A stretch of 43,112 nucleotides of DNA from Gammaproteobacteria bacterium. GTDB taxonomy: Bacteria > Pseudomonadota > Gammaproteobacteria > Enterobacterales > Kangiellaceae. Positions within the stretch are counted from its first letter, which is position 1. Every line of letters begins with the position of its first letter. Location of the stretch: positions 1-43,112 of the forward strand of contig JABXHY010000018.1 in NCBI GenBank assembly GCA_013373375.1, written 5' to 3'. Below the pieces are notes generated by a model, which worked only from the letters and a program-made list of their open reading frames with translations, had not been told where the DNA came from and did not search any database. Both the position numbers and the translations under genes were made by a program. Positions 1 to 8,366 of this stretch are shown here, in pieces.

Positions 1-2
1 CG

Positions 3-326
3 AAACAAGCGTCGATGGTGAGTAATGTACCATCAATCGAGCAGATAATTACCGCCGTAAGCGATTATTATAAAGTGAGCTATGATGAGGTTGTTGCTAT
101 TCGAAAAGGCAAAGGTATTAAGAGCGTACCTAGAAACGTTGCTATCTATTTCTGTCAAGAAGTGGCTGATAAGACATTGGTTGAGATAGCCAAGGTGTTC
201 GGTTTTAGTCATCCAAATTCAGTGAGCTATGTAACGAGTCAGTTGAGGCGGCATTTAGGGACTGATTTCAAATTACAAAAGGATATCAGCGTTATTAGTT
301 GTTGCATTATTGATAACGTGACCTGA
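3..326 (+). CDS. REP-associated (Y1) transposase, C-terminal DnaA-like domain (partial)
   Basis: The reading frame is open to the left window edge, so this is the C-terminal part of a longer gene. The visible part matches the domain IV fold of DnaA (Bac_DnaA_C). It has an N-terminal helix (IEQIITAVSDYY), a basic stretch (RKGKGIKSVPRNVAIYF) and the second helix-turn-helix helix (LVEIAKVFGFSHPNSVSYV). In marine gammaproteobacteria this domain is often fused to the end of IS200/REP-associated tyrosine transposases, where it presumably helps recognise REP hairpins. The catalytic HUH domain would lie to the left, outside the window. The sequence just after the stop (GTGACCTGACCCC) looks like an element end. 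A free-standing DnaA-like protein is the alternative. Confidence 0.6.
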   Translation, partial: KQASMVSNVPSIEQIITAVSDYYKVSYDEVVAIRKGKGIKSVPRNVAIYFCQEVADKTLVEIAKVFGFSHPNSVSYVTSQLRRHLGTDFKLQKDISVISCCIIDNVT

Positions 327-436
327 CCCCAAAGGTTCATATCCCCTCTAAGGGCTGGTTTGAAGATACTCGTTATCCAATTGAAGATACGGTAGATGAT
401 GAGTTAACTAACCAGTACACGATAAGAAATTTAAGA

Positions 437-727
437 ATGAAAGCAGTTAGAGAATACTCTGAAAGATCTGATAAAAGTAAAGGCGAGGTTGAAAGTTTAA
501 TCCTGAAACCTGAAGATAACAGCTTTCCTGCACATGGTTTATTTAGTCAAGGGGAAGGTGATGAAGTGAGTGATATTCATGACCTTTTAGATACTAGGCC
601 TACAGATGACAACTTCATAATGGAGTACTGGAATAAAAGACAAGAAGCGAAGAGAATATTCAACAGCTTAGAGCCAGCTGCACATAAAGTGGCAAAAGAA
701 ATAATAGAGGAAGGTATTGATGATTAA
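437..727 (+). CDS. Hypothetical acidic protein, probably 5'-truncated
   Basis: I do not recognise this protein. The first ATG is at 437, but the same frame is open from 317, just inside the end of the transposase gene. It reads through plausible coding sequence (GWFEDTRYPIEDTVDDELTN) with no start codon and no convincing ribosome binding site. This suggests a larger gene whose 5' part was removed when the transposon arrived or recombined. The product is acidic and soluble, with an amphipathic C-terminal helix (residues about 65-96). Its stop codon overlaps the next ATG, so the two genes are translationally coupled. A toxin C-terminus with a coupled immunity gene would give this layout, but no toxin motif is visible. 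Confidence 0.45.
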   Translation: MKAVREYSERSDKSKGEVESLILKPEDNSFPAHGLFSQGEGDEVSDIHDLLDTRPTDDNFIMEYWNKRQEAKRIFNSLEPAAHKVAKEIIEEGIDD

Positions 728-1352
728 AACTACTTTAAGTGTATTTGGAATTTTTTATATAGCGTTTGGCATATATTACTCTTTTTCTGTGGGATATTTT
801 TTTCATAATGAATTGAGGGAGGCTCAAGATAAAAAAGTCCCAGAAAATATTCAGGAATTATTGAATGTAAAGATTGAGAGTAGGCGTATTTATATTTGTT
901 ATAGCCGGATCAATAAAAAATTCAATATTGAAATTAATCTTGATGAAATTGAAGATGTTAGTCGAAAGAAAAATGAAAGAGTTTTTAATTACCCAGTTGA
1001 AAGGAAAGATATTACTGATGGCTGTGTCGAAAGAGATTTTGAAATAATTCCTAAAAGTAATATAGAGTTATTATACGGTTTAAAACAAAACTTATACAAA
1101 GAGATAGCTAATTATAGGTCTAACCATAAAATTGAAGTCGTTGCCATTGCTTCTACTGACCCCGATACGAGGATAAAAAAAGATTATTTAGAGTTAGTGC
1201 TTGTACATGATACTCAGAAATATGTGTTGGATATCGAAAAAAGATTTCAAGAAGGAAAAGATATTGGAATTGGCAGTTACGTATTGGCTATATTCAAAGA
1301 TTCGCTGTCTTATCCCTATCAACTTTATAAATTAGTAAATAGCGGAAGTTAG
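720..1352 (+). CDS. Hypothetical membrane-anchored protein
   Basis: I do not recognise the family. The ATG at 720 overlaps the stop of the preceding frame (725-727), indicating translational coupling. A TTG at 717 is in frame but less likely. Residues about 4-24 form one hydrophobic segment, followed by a roughly 185-residue lysine- and glutamate-rich domain of mixed alpha/beta character, with two cysteines around residue 57 and residue 100. The base composition is distinctly more AT-rich than the housekeeping genes to the right, as in the preceding gene, which fits an acquired pair. Being the second gene of a coupled pair and membrane-anchored is compatible with an immunity protein, but that is inference only. 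Confidence 0.55.
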   Translation: MIKTTLSVFGIFYIAFGIYYSFSVGYFFHNELREAQDKKVPENIQELLNVKIESRRIYICYSRINKKFNIEINLDEIEDVSRKKNERVFNYPVERKDITDGCVERDFEIIPKSNIELLYGLKQNLYKEIANYRSNHKIEVVAIASTDPDTRIKKDYLELVLVHDTQKYVLDIEKRFQEGKDIGIGSYVLAIFKDSLSYPYQLYKLVNSGS

Positions 1353-1392
1353 AAAAAGATTTAAGACTATGAGCAAGGTTACGGGCGTCAGT

Positions 1393-1419
1393 GCGAGTGA
1401 GCTTATCAGTAAGACTCGC
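1393..1419. repeat. REP-like imperfect hairpin
   Basis: GCGAGT-GAG-CTTA, loop TCAG, then TAAG-ACTCGC folds into a 10-bp stem with a 3-nt bulge. It lies about 40 bp after the membrane-protein gene and within 1.1 kb of the REP-associated transposase remnant. No T-run follows, so a terminator is less likely than a REP-type element. Confidence 0.4.
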
Positions 1420-1773
1420 GCTCGTCACACAAAACGACAGGACACCCATCACTTAGAGCAAGGAAAAGGGGGCAAGTCGGTGGAATATAGTTTAAATGTG
1501 TTTTAATCTTTAACTTATGCCCAGACCTCAGAGTATCCAATACGGAAATGCCTTTTACCAGGTTATAAACCGAGGTTAGGCTCGCTCTACCATATTTCAT
1601 GATGATTGCAACGATCTCGCCTAGTGTTTATTTTCTTTCTCACATATTTTAGTTTTCGAGTCCTGAATCAGAACAAAACACTTTTAGATTATTAGTCTAT
1701 CCTTATCTATTATTACCATAGTGTCTAAGTTTTACCCCTTAGCTTCCTTAAAAGTACATAAGTTGAGATATTT
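1420..1773. other. Gene-poor segment, possible dispersed repeat remnant
   Basis: About 350 bases without a convincing gene. A minus-strand open frame (1406-1600, 64 codons, Cys/Pro-rich, containing LFLALSDGCPVVLCDE) starts without a ribosome binding site and runs into the hairpin at 1393-1419. It reads more like part of a dispersed non-coding repeat than a protein. The right part (1620-1773) is plain AT-rich sequence that probably holds the promoter of the lipoprotein gene at 1774. Confidence 0.3.
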
Positions 1774-1995
1774 ATGAAATATGTTCCCATTGTATTCAGT
1801 GCTTTATTTTTTCTTGGGTGTTCGACGACTTACGATCCCGTAGAGGAGCAAAAGGAAAAGGCGGAATTGGTGGAGCGGTGTAAAAAGCTCAAGCAGGATA
1901 TTGATGATCTGAAAGGGCAGCCTCAACGACGAAGCGCTGCGATAGAATATTTTGATGAGCAATGCTTTGTAATTCCAGAACCCCCAAGAAATTAG
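1774..1995 (+). CDS. Small lipoprotein
   Basis: A 73-residue protein with a signal peptide ending in a lipobox (FFLGC, Cys at residue 16), so the mature part is a lipid-anchored peptide of about 58 residues. The mature region is a charged, coiled-coil-like helix (EEQKEKAELVERCKKLKQDIDDLKG) with two further cysteines, one in the helix and one near the C-terminus, that could form a disulfide. It is monocistronic and closed by a strong terminator 11 bp after the stop. Function is unknown. The size and shape resemble many small periplasmic lipoproteins of gammaproteobacteria. Confidence 0.7.
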   Translation: MKYVPIVFSALFFLGCSTTYDPVEEQKEKAELVERCKKLKQDIDDLKGQPQRRSAAIEYFDEQCFVIPEPPRN

Positions 1996-2005
1996 TTTTC
2001 TGCTA

Positions 2006-2040
2006 ATAATCAAGGCCTACACAAAGTAGGCCTTGATTAT
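2006..2040. terminator. Bidirectional rho-independent terminator
   Basis: A perfect 15-bp stem (ATAATCAAGGCCTAC, loop ACAAA, then its complement) sits between two convergent genes. It is AT-rich at the base, so both strands end in a T-containing run. Confidence 0.85.
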
Positions 2041-2077
2041 TCAATTGCTTTAAAATTATCTTTTGCGACTAAAAAAA

Positions 2078-3454
2078 CTAGTAGTTATCAATAAGAAGAT
2101 CTGACTTATCTTCTTGTGCTGACATTGTTTGGCTCTTATTAATAGTTGCATCCACAGCAATATAAGTTGATCGTTCAGTATAGGGGCTGTTATTCATGTA
2201 GCCGCCAGTGTTTAAAAATCGTCTTAACTCAATTGCTTCACTTGAAGACTGAGCGCCTGATATTTCAGACACTTCAACATAGCGCACCATTAAATTACCA
2301 TCTTCAATTCTTTGTTCCCATTCAGGTTGAATGCTTGGCAATTGAAAGTTAGTCGATGATGGTCCATAGGTGTACCACGAAATAACATTTCCATCTGCTT
2401 CATAAAAGCGTGACATCGTAAGACTTAGGTTAGTACTTCTTTCGATATCTGAATTAATACTAAACGCTTTTTTCGATGGATTTGATAATTCAATGTAAGT
2501 TGCACCATTTAAAACAGGCGACATTTCTAGGCCTGAGTTATTGAATTGTAAAATAGAATTACTGGCAAACTTGTAAGGGCCATCTGGAACGAAAATGACG
2601 CCTGATTCGGAGCTGTCGATATCGGCATAGTATCGGCTGTATTGTAATGATTCGTTCATTCGATCGTACAGGGGATAATCTTCATGTTGGGTATTGTATC
2701 GATTGGTGACCATATGAAGATTGCCTTCAACAACATTACCGATGCTCACCGATGCAAAGTCACTATGCTGAGGGATGAGTTCTTTTTGCGCGACCTTATC
2801 AACAGCTACATAGATGGCTGAGCCATTGAGATTTGGACGGCTGATATTTCCGTAAATAAATTCATCGTTGTGTGTTTCTAATAGAACACTGATTTGGGAG
2901 TTGGGATTGCCACATTTTCGAAATGTGTAGGAAGCGTCGGCAAAATTTTCAATATCCGCTGTAACGTATTGTTCTGTATTACCCCAAAAAATTTGTGCTT
3001 CTTTTACATCGCTATAAGTGTGTCCAGTAAATAGTTCGGTATCGATGGTAAAGCTTTGGCAGCTGCAATTGTCGGTCGGACCAGTTGTGCGATTTAAGCG
3101 AAAAATGTGATTGCCTGGCTCGATTTCGTAAAAGCTGTAGATTAATTGCATATTACCGAAGTAATCTGCGTTTAAGGTAAACGATGCGTTCTCTTCGGTA
3201 CTGTCGATAACCACACGACCATTGCTATCGGTTTGTAGAGTGGTAAAGCCCGAGGACGGGTTTTCGATAGGGTTTTCGTCGTAAACTAAGACATCTTGGT
3301 TTGGTATGCCCATAACGTTCCCGCAGGCATCGGTTGAGACAACTTGAAAAGTAAAATTGTCCGAACTATTTGAGTCGGAAGTAATTTCACATCCTGAAAT
3401 GGCCAACAGGCCAGGAAGTGAAATGAAAGCGAATCCTAAATGTTTAAACTTCAT
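2078..3454 (-). CDS. Large lipoprotein of unknown function
   Basis: A 458-residue protein beginning with a signal peptide and lipobox (LLAISGC, Cys at residue 22), followed by a Ser/Asn/Asp-rich linker, so it is a membrane-anchored, probably surface or periplasmic, lipoprotein. Residues about 33-120 look like a carboxypeptidase-regulatory or Ig-like beta-sandwich (VSTDACGNVMGIPNQDVLVYD followed by DSNGRVVIDS). The remainder is beta-rich without recognisable catalytic motifs, and an NCSCQ cysteine cluster occurs near residue 130. The start is supported by a purine-rich stretch (AAGAGAGAAAAA) before the ATG. It shares a terminator region with the convergent small lipoprotein. Adhesin-like or structural roles are possible; I cannot assign one. 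Confidence 0.7.
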   Translation of the reverse strand: MKFKHLGFAFISLPGLLAISGCEITSDSNSSDNFTFQVVSTDACGNVMGIPNQDVLVYDENPIENPSSGFTTLQTDSNGRVVIDSTEENASFTLNADYFGNMQLIYSFYEIEPGNHIFRLNRTTGPTDNCSCQSFTIDTELFTGHTYSDVKEAQIFWGNTEQYVTADIENFADASYTFRKCGNPNSQISVLLETHNDEFIYGNISRPNLNGSAIYVAVDKVAQKELIPQHSDFASVSIGNVVEGNLHMVTNRYNTQHEDYPLYDRMNESLQYSRYYADIDSSESGVIFVPDGPYKFASNSILQFNNSGLEMSPVLNGATYIELSNPSKKAFSINSDIERSTNLSLTMSRFYEADGNVISWYTYGPSSTNFQLPSIQPEWEQRIEDGNLMVRYVEVSEISGAQSSSEAIELRRFLNTGGYMNNSPYTERSTYIAVDATINKSQTMSAQEDKSDLLIDNY

Positions 3455-3689
3455 TTTTTCTCTCTTAATAAATATCCATGTTACTGTGTAATTATCTCAC
3501 AATAGGATTTTCAAAAAGATGGTGACTGTACGTGAAAATTACCAAGGTTAATGAGAACCAAGAGGCAAATATTTAAGAAAGGGTATTATCGAGCATCTGC
3601 AAGCAGTCGTTCGTTTTTTGAGCAATCATTTGAACAGTTGTTTGAATTAATTAAATAATATTTAAAGTTTGAGAGTGAAGCATAACTAC

Positions 3690-3731
3690 AGCACTAGCTA
3701 AAAAAGGTGAAATGTTTTTAAAGCTAGTGCT
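3690..3731 (-). terminator. Stem-loop at the 3' end of the DUF4124 gene
   Basis: AGCACTAGCT and AGCTAGTGCT form a 10-bp stem around a 22-nt AT-rich loop, 17 bp after the minus-strand stop. There is no clean T-run after it, so it may be a stabilising 3' hairpin rather than an intrinsic terminator. Confidence 0.45.
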
Positions 3732-3748
3732 CTGTGGATTTGGTTTTG

Positions 3749-4234
3749 TTAGCAGGCACCGCGTCTTAGATGCGCGTATCCGCCTAATGGACCAGCAAGA
3801 ATAAGTGTTAATCCTCTAAAAGACTCGACGTCCCAATTACCAATGTAAGGGTTATTAATATTAATGCGGTTATCTTTTACGGAGTATTTGTTAAATATTT
3901 CTTTTTTAGGCTTACTTTTGGTTTTGTAGGTATACGACATTTCTTTTTTGTTTTTAAAGTGCCAAGTCGCCGGACGCGAAGTATCTTTCTCTCCATCTAC
4001 GTCTAAACTAACAGCGTATTCACACCACTTACCTACGAGAAGACTTTCTGAAAACTCTCTTTGTGGTGATTCAGAGCCGGTTTGTATTTGAACCGTTTCT
4101 TCTTTTGTTTCTTCTGGGCAGGGACTATCTTGAAAGCTGCGATTTCCTTCACTATCAACGCACTTATATATTTCTGCGAGAGCATTGTTAGCAAACAAAA
4201 CAAATGTAATTGCGATCAATGGAAACCATTTCAT
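3749..4234 (-). CDS. DUF4124 domain-containing secreted protein
   Basis: After the signal peptide (cleavage near NNALA-EIYKC) comes a DUF4124 domain: IYKCVDSEGNRSFQDSPCPEE, the typical 'YKxxDxxGxxxFsDxPC' pattern with two conserved cysteines. The C-terminal part (residues about 60-160) is a small beta-rich domain (VGKWCEYAVSLDVDG, ending HLRRGAC). DUF4124 proteins are periplasmic and of unknown biochemical role. An ATG three codons upstream overlaps the AAAAGG ribosome binding site. The ATG at 4234, 9 nt after that site, is therefore chosen and also gives a better signal peptide (MKWFPLIAI). It is monocistronic. Confidence 0.8.
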   Translation of the reverse strand: MKWFPLIAITFVLFANNALAEIYKCVDSEGNRSFQDSPCPEETKEETVQIQTGSESPQREFSESLLVGKWCEYAVSLDVDGEKDTSRPATWHFKNKKEMSYTYKTKSKPKKEIFNKYSVKDNRININNPYIGNWDVESFRGLTLILAGPLGGYAHLRRGAC

Positions 4235-4322
4235 AAAAAACATCCTTTTAAAATTAAAAAAATTAGAGCCGCATTTTTATTCAGCGACTACAAATAATAG
4301 GTTTGCTGCCATAAAAGGTCAA

Positions 4323-4353
4323 TCAAATTTAAGTTTATTGGAATTAAATTTGA
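4323..4353. repeat. Inverted repeat upstream of the DUF4124 gene
   Basis: TCAAATTTAA and TTAAATTTGA form a perfect 10-bp inverted repeat with an 11-bp spacer, about 90-120 bp upstream of the start codon at 4234. It could be an operator or a cruciform; no regulator is known. Confidence 0.4.
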
Positions 4354-4405
4354 GTTTAATAATAGGTGACTTTAAAAGAGTTTTATAGGAATTAATAGGG
4401 GAGAG

Positions 4406-4444
4406 CCAGCTCGTTGTTTTTCACTTAACTAAGCGACGAGCTGG
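4406..4444 (-). terminator. Stem-loop after the P-domain protein gene
   Basis: CCAGCTCGT and ACGAGCTGG form a 9-bp GC-rich stem with a 21-nt loop, 54 bp downstream of the minus-strand stop at 4498. No T-run is present, so the terminator function is only probable. Confidence 0.5.
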
Positions 4445-4497
4445 ATTGGTTATAAATATATTTTTTATAGAATAAAATAATTTAAATAGACTAATAT

Positions 4498-6120
4498 TTA
4501 CTCAAATGTTAACGACCAGTTAACTAACGAACCTATATCACGTCGAGCATGATCACTTACTATCAAGGTCCACTGTCCGTTAATTGAATTGGGCTCCAAA
4601 GAGATAACCCGGCTTAACGTCAAGTCGTCTTGGCTACCACCACTTCTGTTGTGCAAAGTTATCGAATTACCAGAGGGCATTAAAAGAACAACTCTTAGAT
4701 CGCTACGATAAGTATGTTCGATATTTAAGTTAAGCGTCACCTGGCTGTATCCCTGTAAGTCATTTGCCTGAATAATACTCGAGACACCCGTAGATTTGTT
4801 GTCAGGGATCGATACCGGTGAGTCATTAATTAAGGTTACCGTCGAAACAGGAGGTTCTTCTGGCTCTTCAGGATCAACTGGTCCAGGTAATTCAGGATCT
4901 GGTTCAACAGGATCTGGAATTTCCGGTTGCTCTGAATTAAGAAATTGATTTATCCACTGCATATCCAGCGCAACGTCTTGAAGTACTCTTGGAGAAATGG
5001 TCATTTCAGTTCTATCTTGCAAATACGATAAGTTGTGAAAATCAAACCGATTGTTATTCAGTTTATGGCAGGAAGCACAGGACGTGTTCGGAACTAATAA
5101 TTGAGATCGGTCTGCAACCACGGGGCCTAAACGGTCGAAATCCGAAGCAAAAAGAATCGTTGAGTCCATGACATTCGAGAAGGTTGGCTCTTCGTATAAA
5201 CGATCATCATCTCGACTTGCCGTTGCGCGTTGGCTATGCCCTAGATTTGCCAAGACGCCTCCATTACTGCTGCTGTTGATGAGTATATCAGTAGGCTCTA
5301 TTTCACCGTTGTTTCCCTCGAAAGATAAAAATACCCACTCACCGATGAGCGCAGGTTGTCTTCCTTCTGGTAAAGAAAATGCAGTGAGTGCTTTAAGGTT
5401 ACTTGGGCGTGCAAAGCGAATAAGAAATTGTTTTAGTCGTTGATAGAAGGACGACACTAAGCTGCTATCAAGTGTTTCTGGTCGGTAGCCAATGCCTTCG
5501 AATGATTGGTTCGGTAACTCACTTGCTCTAAGCGTTAATACGTCGTTCAAGAATGCGTTTGATACGTGCCGTGAATAGGCAACAAAGTCTTCTAATTCCT
5601 GACTGCTTAAATCTTCGCTTTTAGCTTTGCTTAGTAAATGGTTTGCGTATTCAGCTGAGTCAGCTGGAAGGAATTGCTCGGCAGGAATGTGGTATAGCGT
5701 ATGAAAGGCTCTATCGTCTGCGTAATGAGCAAAGCGTTGACCTGATAATTGAAAGTTATACAGAACCGGTTGCCAAACAAGTCTAATTTCTGGCCAACAG
5801 AGTAAATCGTTACTTTCAGAAATATGGAGCTGAAATGTGCCACAAGGCACGATTCGAATTGAGACTATCGCCCAATCGGAAAAGAAATTTTCATTATAAA
5901 CAGCGTCTCCAATTAGAGTGCTCGAAAAGCTGTCCAATGCTGTTTCATACCATCGTTTGGGGAATGGTGCTGTGCTACTCGAAAAGTCAGTTGTTAATAT
6001 AAGGTTAGAACGATCAATTGGGAAAATAAACGCGAGGTCCTTTTCTTTTGCTAATTGCTCTGAGGCTAATTGAAAGCTGGTCAATGCAATTGTAAAAATG
6101 ATGAGTCGTTTAATGAGCAT
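4498..6120 (-). CDS. Secreted protein with one cytochrome c haem motif and C-terminal P domain
   Basis: A 540-residue secreted protein with a signal peptide in residues 1-20. Residues about 30-390 form a domain I do not recognise by name. Near its end is a single c-type haem attachment motif CASCH (348-352), preceded by residues that read like a decahaem-free 'cytochrome c-like' tail (RSQLLVPNTSCASCHKL). A proline- and glutamate-rich linker (398-424) leads to a proprotein-convertase P domain (about 430-540: SIPDNKSTG, SDLRVVLLMPSGNSI, WTLIVSDHARRDIGSL). P domains fold as beta-sandwiches next to secreted proteases or serve as substrate or surface-binding modules. Here no protease domain is present. 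Secretion by the type II system is likely. Pairing a covalent haem site with a P domain is uncommon. Confidence 0.75.
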   Translation of the reverse strand: MLIKRLIIFTIALTSFQLASEQLAKEKDLAFIFPIDRSNLILTTDFSSSTAPFPKRWYETALDSFSSTLIGDAVYNENFFSDWAIVSIRIVPCGTFQLHISESNDLLCWPEIRLVWQPVLYNFQLSGQRFAHYADDRAFHTLYHIPAEQFLPADSAEYANHLLSKAKSEDLSSQELEDFVAYSRHVSNAFLNDVLTLRASELPNQSFEGIGYRPETLDSSLVSSFYQRLKQFLIRFARPSNLKALTAFSLPEGRQPALIGEWVFLSFEGNNGEIEPTDILINSSSNGGVLANLGHSQRATASRDDDRLYEEPTFSNVMDSTILFASDFDRLGPVVADRSQLLVPNTSCASCHKLNNNRFDFHNLSYLQDRTEMTISPRVLQDVALDMQWINQFLNSEQPEIPDPVEPDPELPGPVDPEEPEEPPVSTVTLINDSPVSIPDNKSTGVSSIIQANDLQGYSQVTLNLNIEHTYRSDLRVVLLMPSGNSITLHNRSGGSQDDLTLSRVISLEPNSINGQWTLIVSDHARRDIGSLVNWSLTFE

Positions 6121-6637
6121 ATTATCAGTCTCTTTTATTGTTATTTAAATTTAACTACAGGAGTTTTAAAGGTTGTTTTAATTGTTATGTTTTAATTCGA
6201 TAAATTTTTGAGCGTAGCTACGCTGGTAAATTATCTTAACGTCAAACTATGGTAAGTGATAGATCATTATTGGAGTGAACTTCTGTAGAAGATGAGAACA
6301 ACTAGAGTTGAATTTAGAGAAAAACATCGAGTTATCTAAATGTCTTTTGTCAGAAAATTTCATCTGATATTTTAATAGTTTGTCCCCTTCATCGCTGGAA
6401 GCTTTTAATTATTTATTAATTCAATGATTCGAAGAGGATAATTACTATTAGAACTGAGTGAAATTTTTCGTCAAATAACTTGAGTTTAAAATTTACCCAA
6501 TGAATTTTCATGCAATTTAATATGATAGTTTGCGAAAAATATCAGCTAATATCAGAAATCGCCAGCTTGTGAAAATTACCAAAGTAGCTATAAAGTTCGC
6601 GCGTTGTAATACCAATGAAACATGCATGGAGAACACC
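6121..6637. other. Intergenic region between divergent genes
   Basis: About 515 bases, very AT-rich. I see no gene, RNA or clear hairpin. It presumably contains the promoters of the divergent P-domain and FG-GAP protein genes. Confidence 0.5.
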
Positions 6638-8182
6638 ATGAAAATAACAATAAAACACATTCTTGTGTTAAGCGCCTTTTTAGTACAAAGTTTCTCGGTT
6701 AATGCTAGCGTTAACTCTTGTCCGGCTGTTTATAAAAAGACCGGTTTGGACATGCCATTTAATCCCGCTTTTACCTCTATCGATCATTTCGGTAATGGCT
6801 TCGGCTTATCGGTTACTAGCTTTTTTAATAAAGACATTCGGGTGCCGGGTGATTTTTATGAAAGAGACTTAGTGGCTCGTATAACAAATCCGGATCTTAT
6901 TTTTGATAATAGCTTTGATGCCACGAATGACCTTGAGATCTTAACTGATATTGGCGTCGCCCCTCAAAATGCTAAAACTGTTTGGCCTAATGGCGCAAAA
7001 AAAGCTCCAGATGGTCTGGTTCCGTTTGAGGCGTTAATCGTTCCTCAAGGTTTTTTGAGAACGCCATCACCCGGTCGACTTTCGCTGATCAATTTATCGG
7101 ATCCCTTAAGAACTGAATACATCATTCATCAAAGTGGACTGAACGGCAGTTTTCCTATGTTTTATCATGAAGTCGTTGTATTCGATGTTGATCAAGACGG
7201 TTATAAAGATATCGTTTCTGCACGCTCTTCATTCAACGTTATTTTAGGCACCCCTCCATTTGGCGAGTTGGTATGGTTCAAAAACCCCGGAAGTGCCTTG
7301 AATGCTAATGTCGCTTGGGAAGAACATCTATTGGTTGGTGGACCTACATTTGGTTTTAAAGGGCCAGATTTAGCATTAAAGATTTTTGACTTTGAGGGTG
7401 ATGGTGTTCCGGAAATCGTGGCCACTCATTTTTTCACTGGAGATAGTCAGGCAAATGGAAAAATTTCTATTTACGGTGCGCCAGTGGGCGTTACCTGGGC
7501 AAGTGTTAATCCAATGACCATGCCAGTTCGTTCGGCGACCATCAATGGTGATCAAGGGCTTCCGTTTGACATTCAATTAGTGGATTTAAATCGCGACGGT
7601 CGTATTGATATTTTAGCCACGAATCATCAGCCCGATGCGTGCCGACCTTTCCCTACACTTCCAGGTCGAGTTTACGCTATGGAAATGCCGCAAAGCGGAA
7701 AAATATTCGAAGACGCTTGGCCGCTTCATATTTTACTCGATAATATTCGACCACAACCATCACTGCCAGGCACTCAAGGGTTGGGGCGTTTAGCTCCTGG
7801 GAAAGCAACTGCATTTTTCAAAAGGCCGATTGAAGAAAATAATCCGGAAATTAAGCCCAATATCATTGTTGGTGGTGATGAAGCGGGTAAAGTATGGTTA
7901 CTTTCACCAACAAAAAATGATTGGGTATACGAATCTGATGTGATTTTTGACATTAATCAATATTACGGTGCAGGAACAACGCAAATGGTTAATGATGCGG
8001 GTGTAACGGTTTCAACAATCGGCACCGTTTCAGTGAGCTACAATGATGATTACAGTAATGCAAATATCTATATTCCAGTCTTCGAAGGAAAAGAGATTGT
8101 AGTTTATACGCTTCAGCAACGTTCGAAACAATATCGAACTGATTGCATAAAAGACACATTACTTGCCTGTCCAGCACCTTAG
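6638..8182 (+). CDS. Secreted FG-GAP/VCBS repeat protein
   Basis: The frame can be opened from a TTG at 6530, but the GGAG site at 6628-6631 lies 6 nt before the ATG at 6638, which also begins a proper signal peptide (MKITIKHILVLSAFLVQSF, cleavage near VNA). The 514-residue protein contains at least three FG-GAP/VCBS-type calcium-binding loops: FDVDQDGYKDIV, IFDFEGDGVPEIV and LVDLNRDGRIDIL. These belong to a beta-propeller, typically used for surface or extracellular binding. Cysteines near both ends (NSCP, DACRP, DTLLACP) may form disulfides. It is divergent from the P-domain protein. The molecular role is unknown; a catalytic site is not visible. Confidence 0.75.
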   Translation: MKITIKHILVLSAFLVQSFSVNASVNSCPAVYKKTGLDMPFNPAFTSIDHFGNGFGLSVTSFFNKDIRVPGDFYERDLVARITNPDLIFDNSFDATNDLEILTDIGVAPQNAKTVWPNGAKKAPDGLVPFEALIVPQGFLRTPSPGRLSLINLSDPLRTEYIIHQSGLNGSFPMFYHEVVVFDVDQDGYKDIVSARSSFNVILGTPPFGELVWFKNPGSALNANVAWEEHLLVGGPTFGFKGPDLALKIFDFEGDGVPEIVATHFFTGDSQANGKISIYGAPVGVTWASVNPMTMPVRSATINGDQGLPFDIQLVDLNRDGRIDILATNHQPDACRPFPTLPGRVYAMEMPQSGKIFEDAWPLHILLDNIRPQPSLPGTQGLGRLAPGKATAFFKRPIEENNPEIKPNIIVGGDEAGKVWLLSPTKNDWVYESDVIFDINQYYGAGTTQMVNDAGVTVSTIGTVSVSYNDDYSNANIYIPVFEGKEIVVYTLQQRSKQYRTDCIKDTLLACPAP

Positions 8183-8262
8183 AATTCTAACAAGCAAAAT
8201 GATTATAAATATTGGTAAACATATCAATATATTCATTTAGAGAACTAATTATATCGAAAAGA

Positions 8263-8295
8263 AAGGCCGTTACTCGACTAAATGAGAACGGCCTT
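8263..8295. terminator. Rho-independent terminator between convergent genes
   Basis: AAGGCCGTT and AACGGCCTT form a 9-bp stem, extended by CTC/GAG across a bulge. On the minus strand it is followed by TTCTTTTC, so it chiefly serves the gene ending at 8367 and may also stop the plus-strand gene ending at 8182. Confidence 0.75.
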
Positions 8296-8302
8296 ATAGG
8301 AC

Positions 8303-8353
8303 GTTGATGAACAAAGGTAGTTATTGATCAAAAGTCGTTATTGTTCAAAAGTG
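8303..8353. repeat. Degenerate 17-bp tandem repeat, three units
   Basis: Units start at 8303, 8320 and 8337: GTTGATGAACAAAGGTA, GTTATTGATCAAAAGTC, GTTATTGTTCAAAAGTG. The last two differ at 2 of 17 positions. A weaker fourth unit runs into the 3' end of the gene at 8367. Confidence 0.6.
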
Positions 8354-8366
8354 TGTATAGACCAAA

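Noticed and set aside
437-1352. Proven toxin-immunity pair
   Set aside because: The coupled layout is suggestive, but no toxin catalytic motif or known immunity family is visible.
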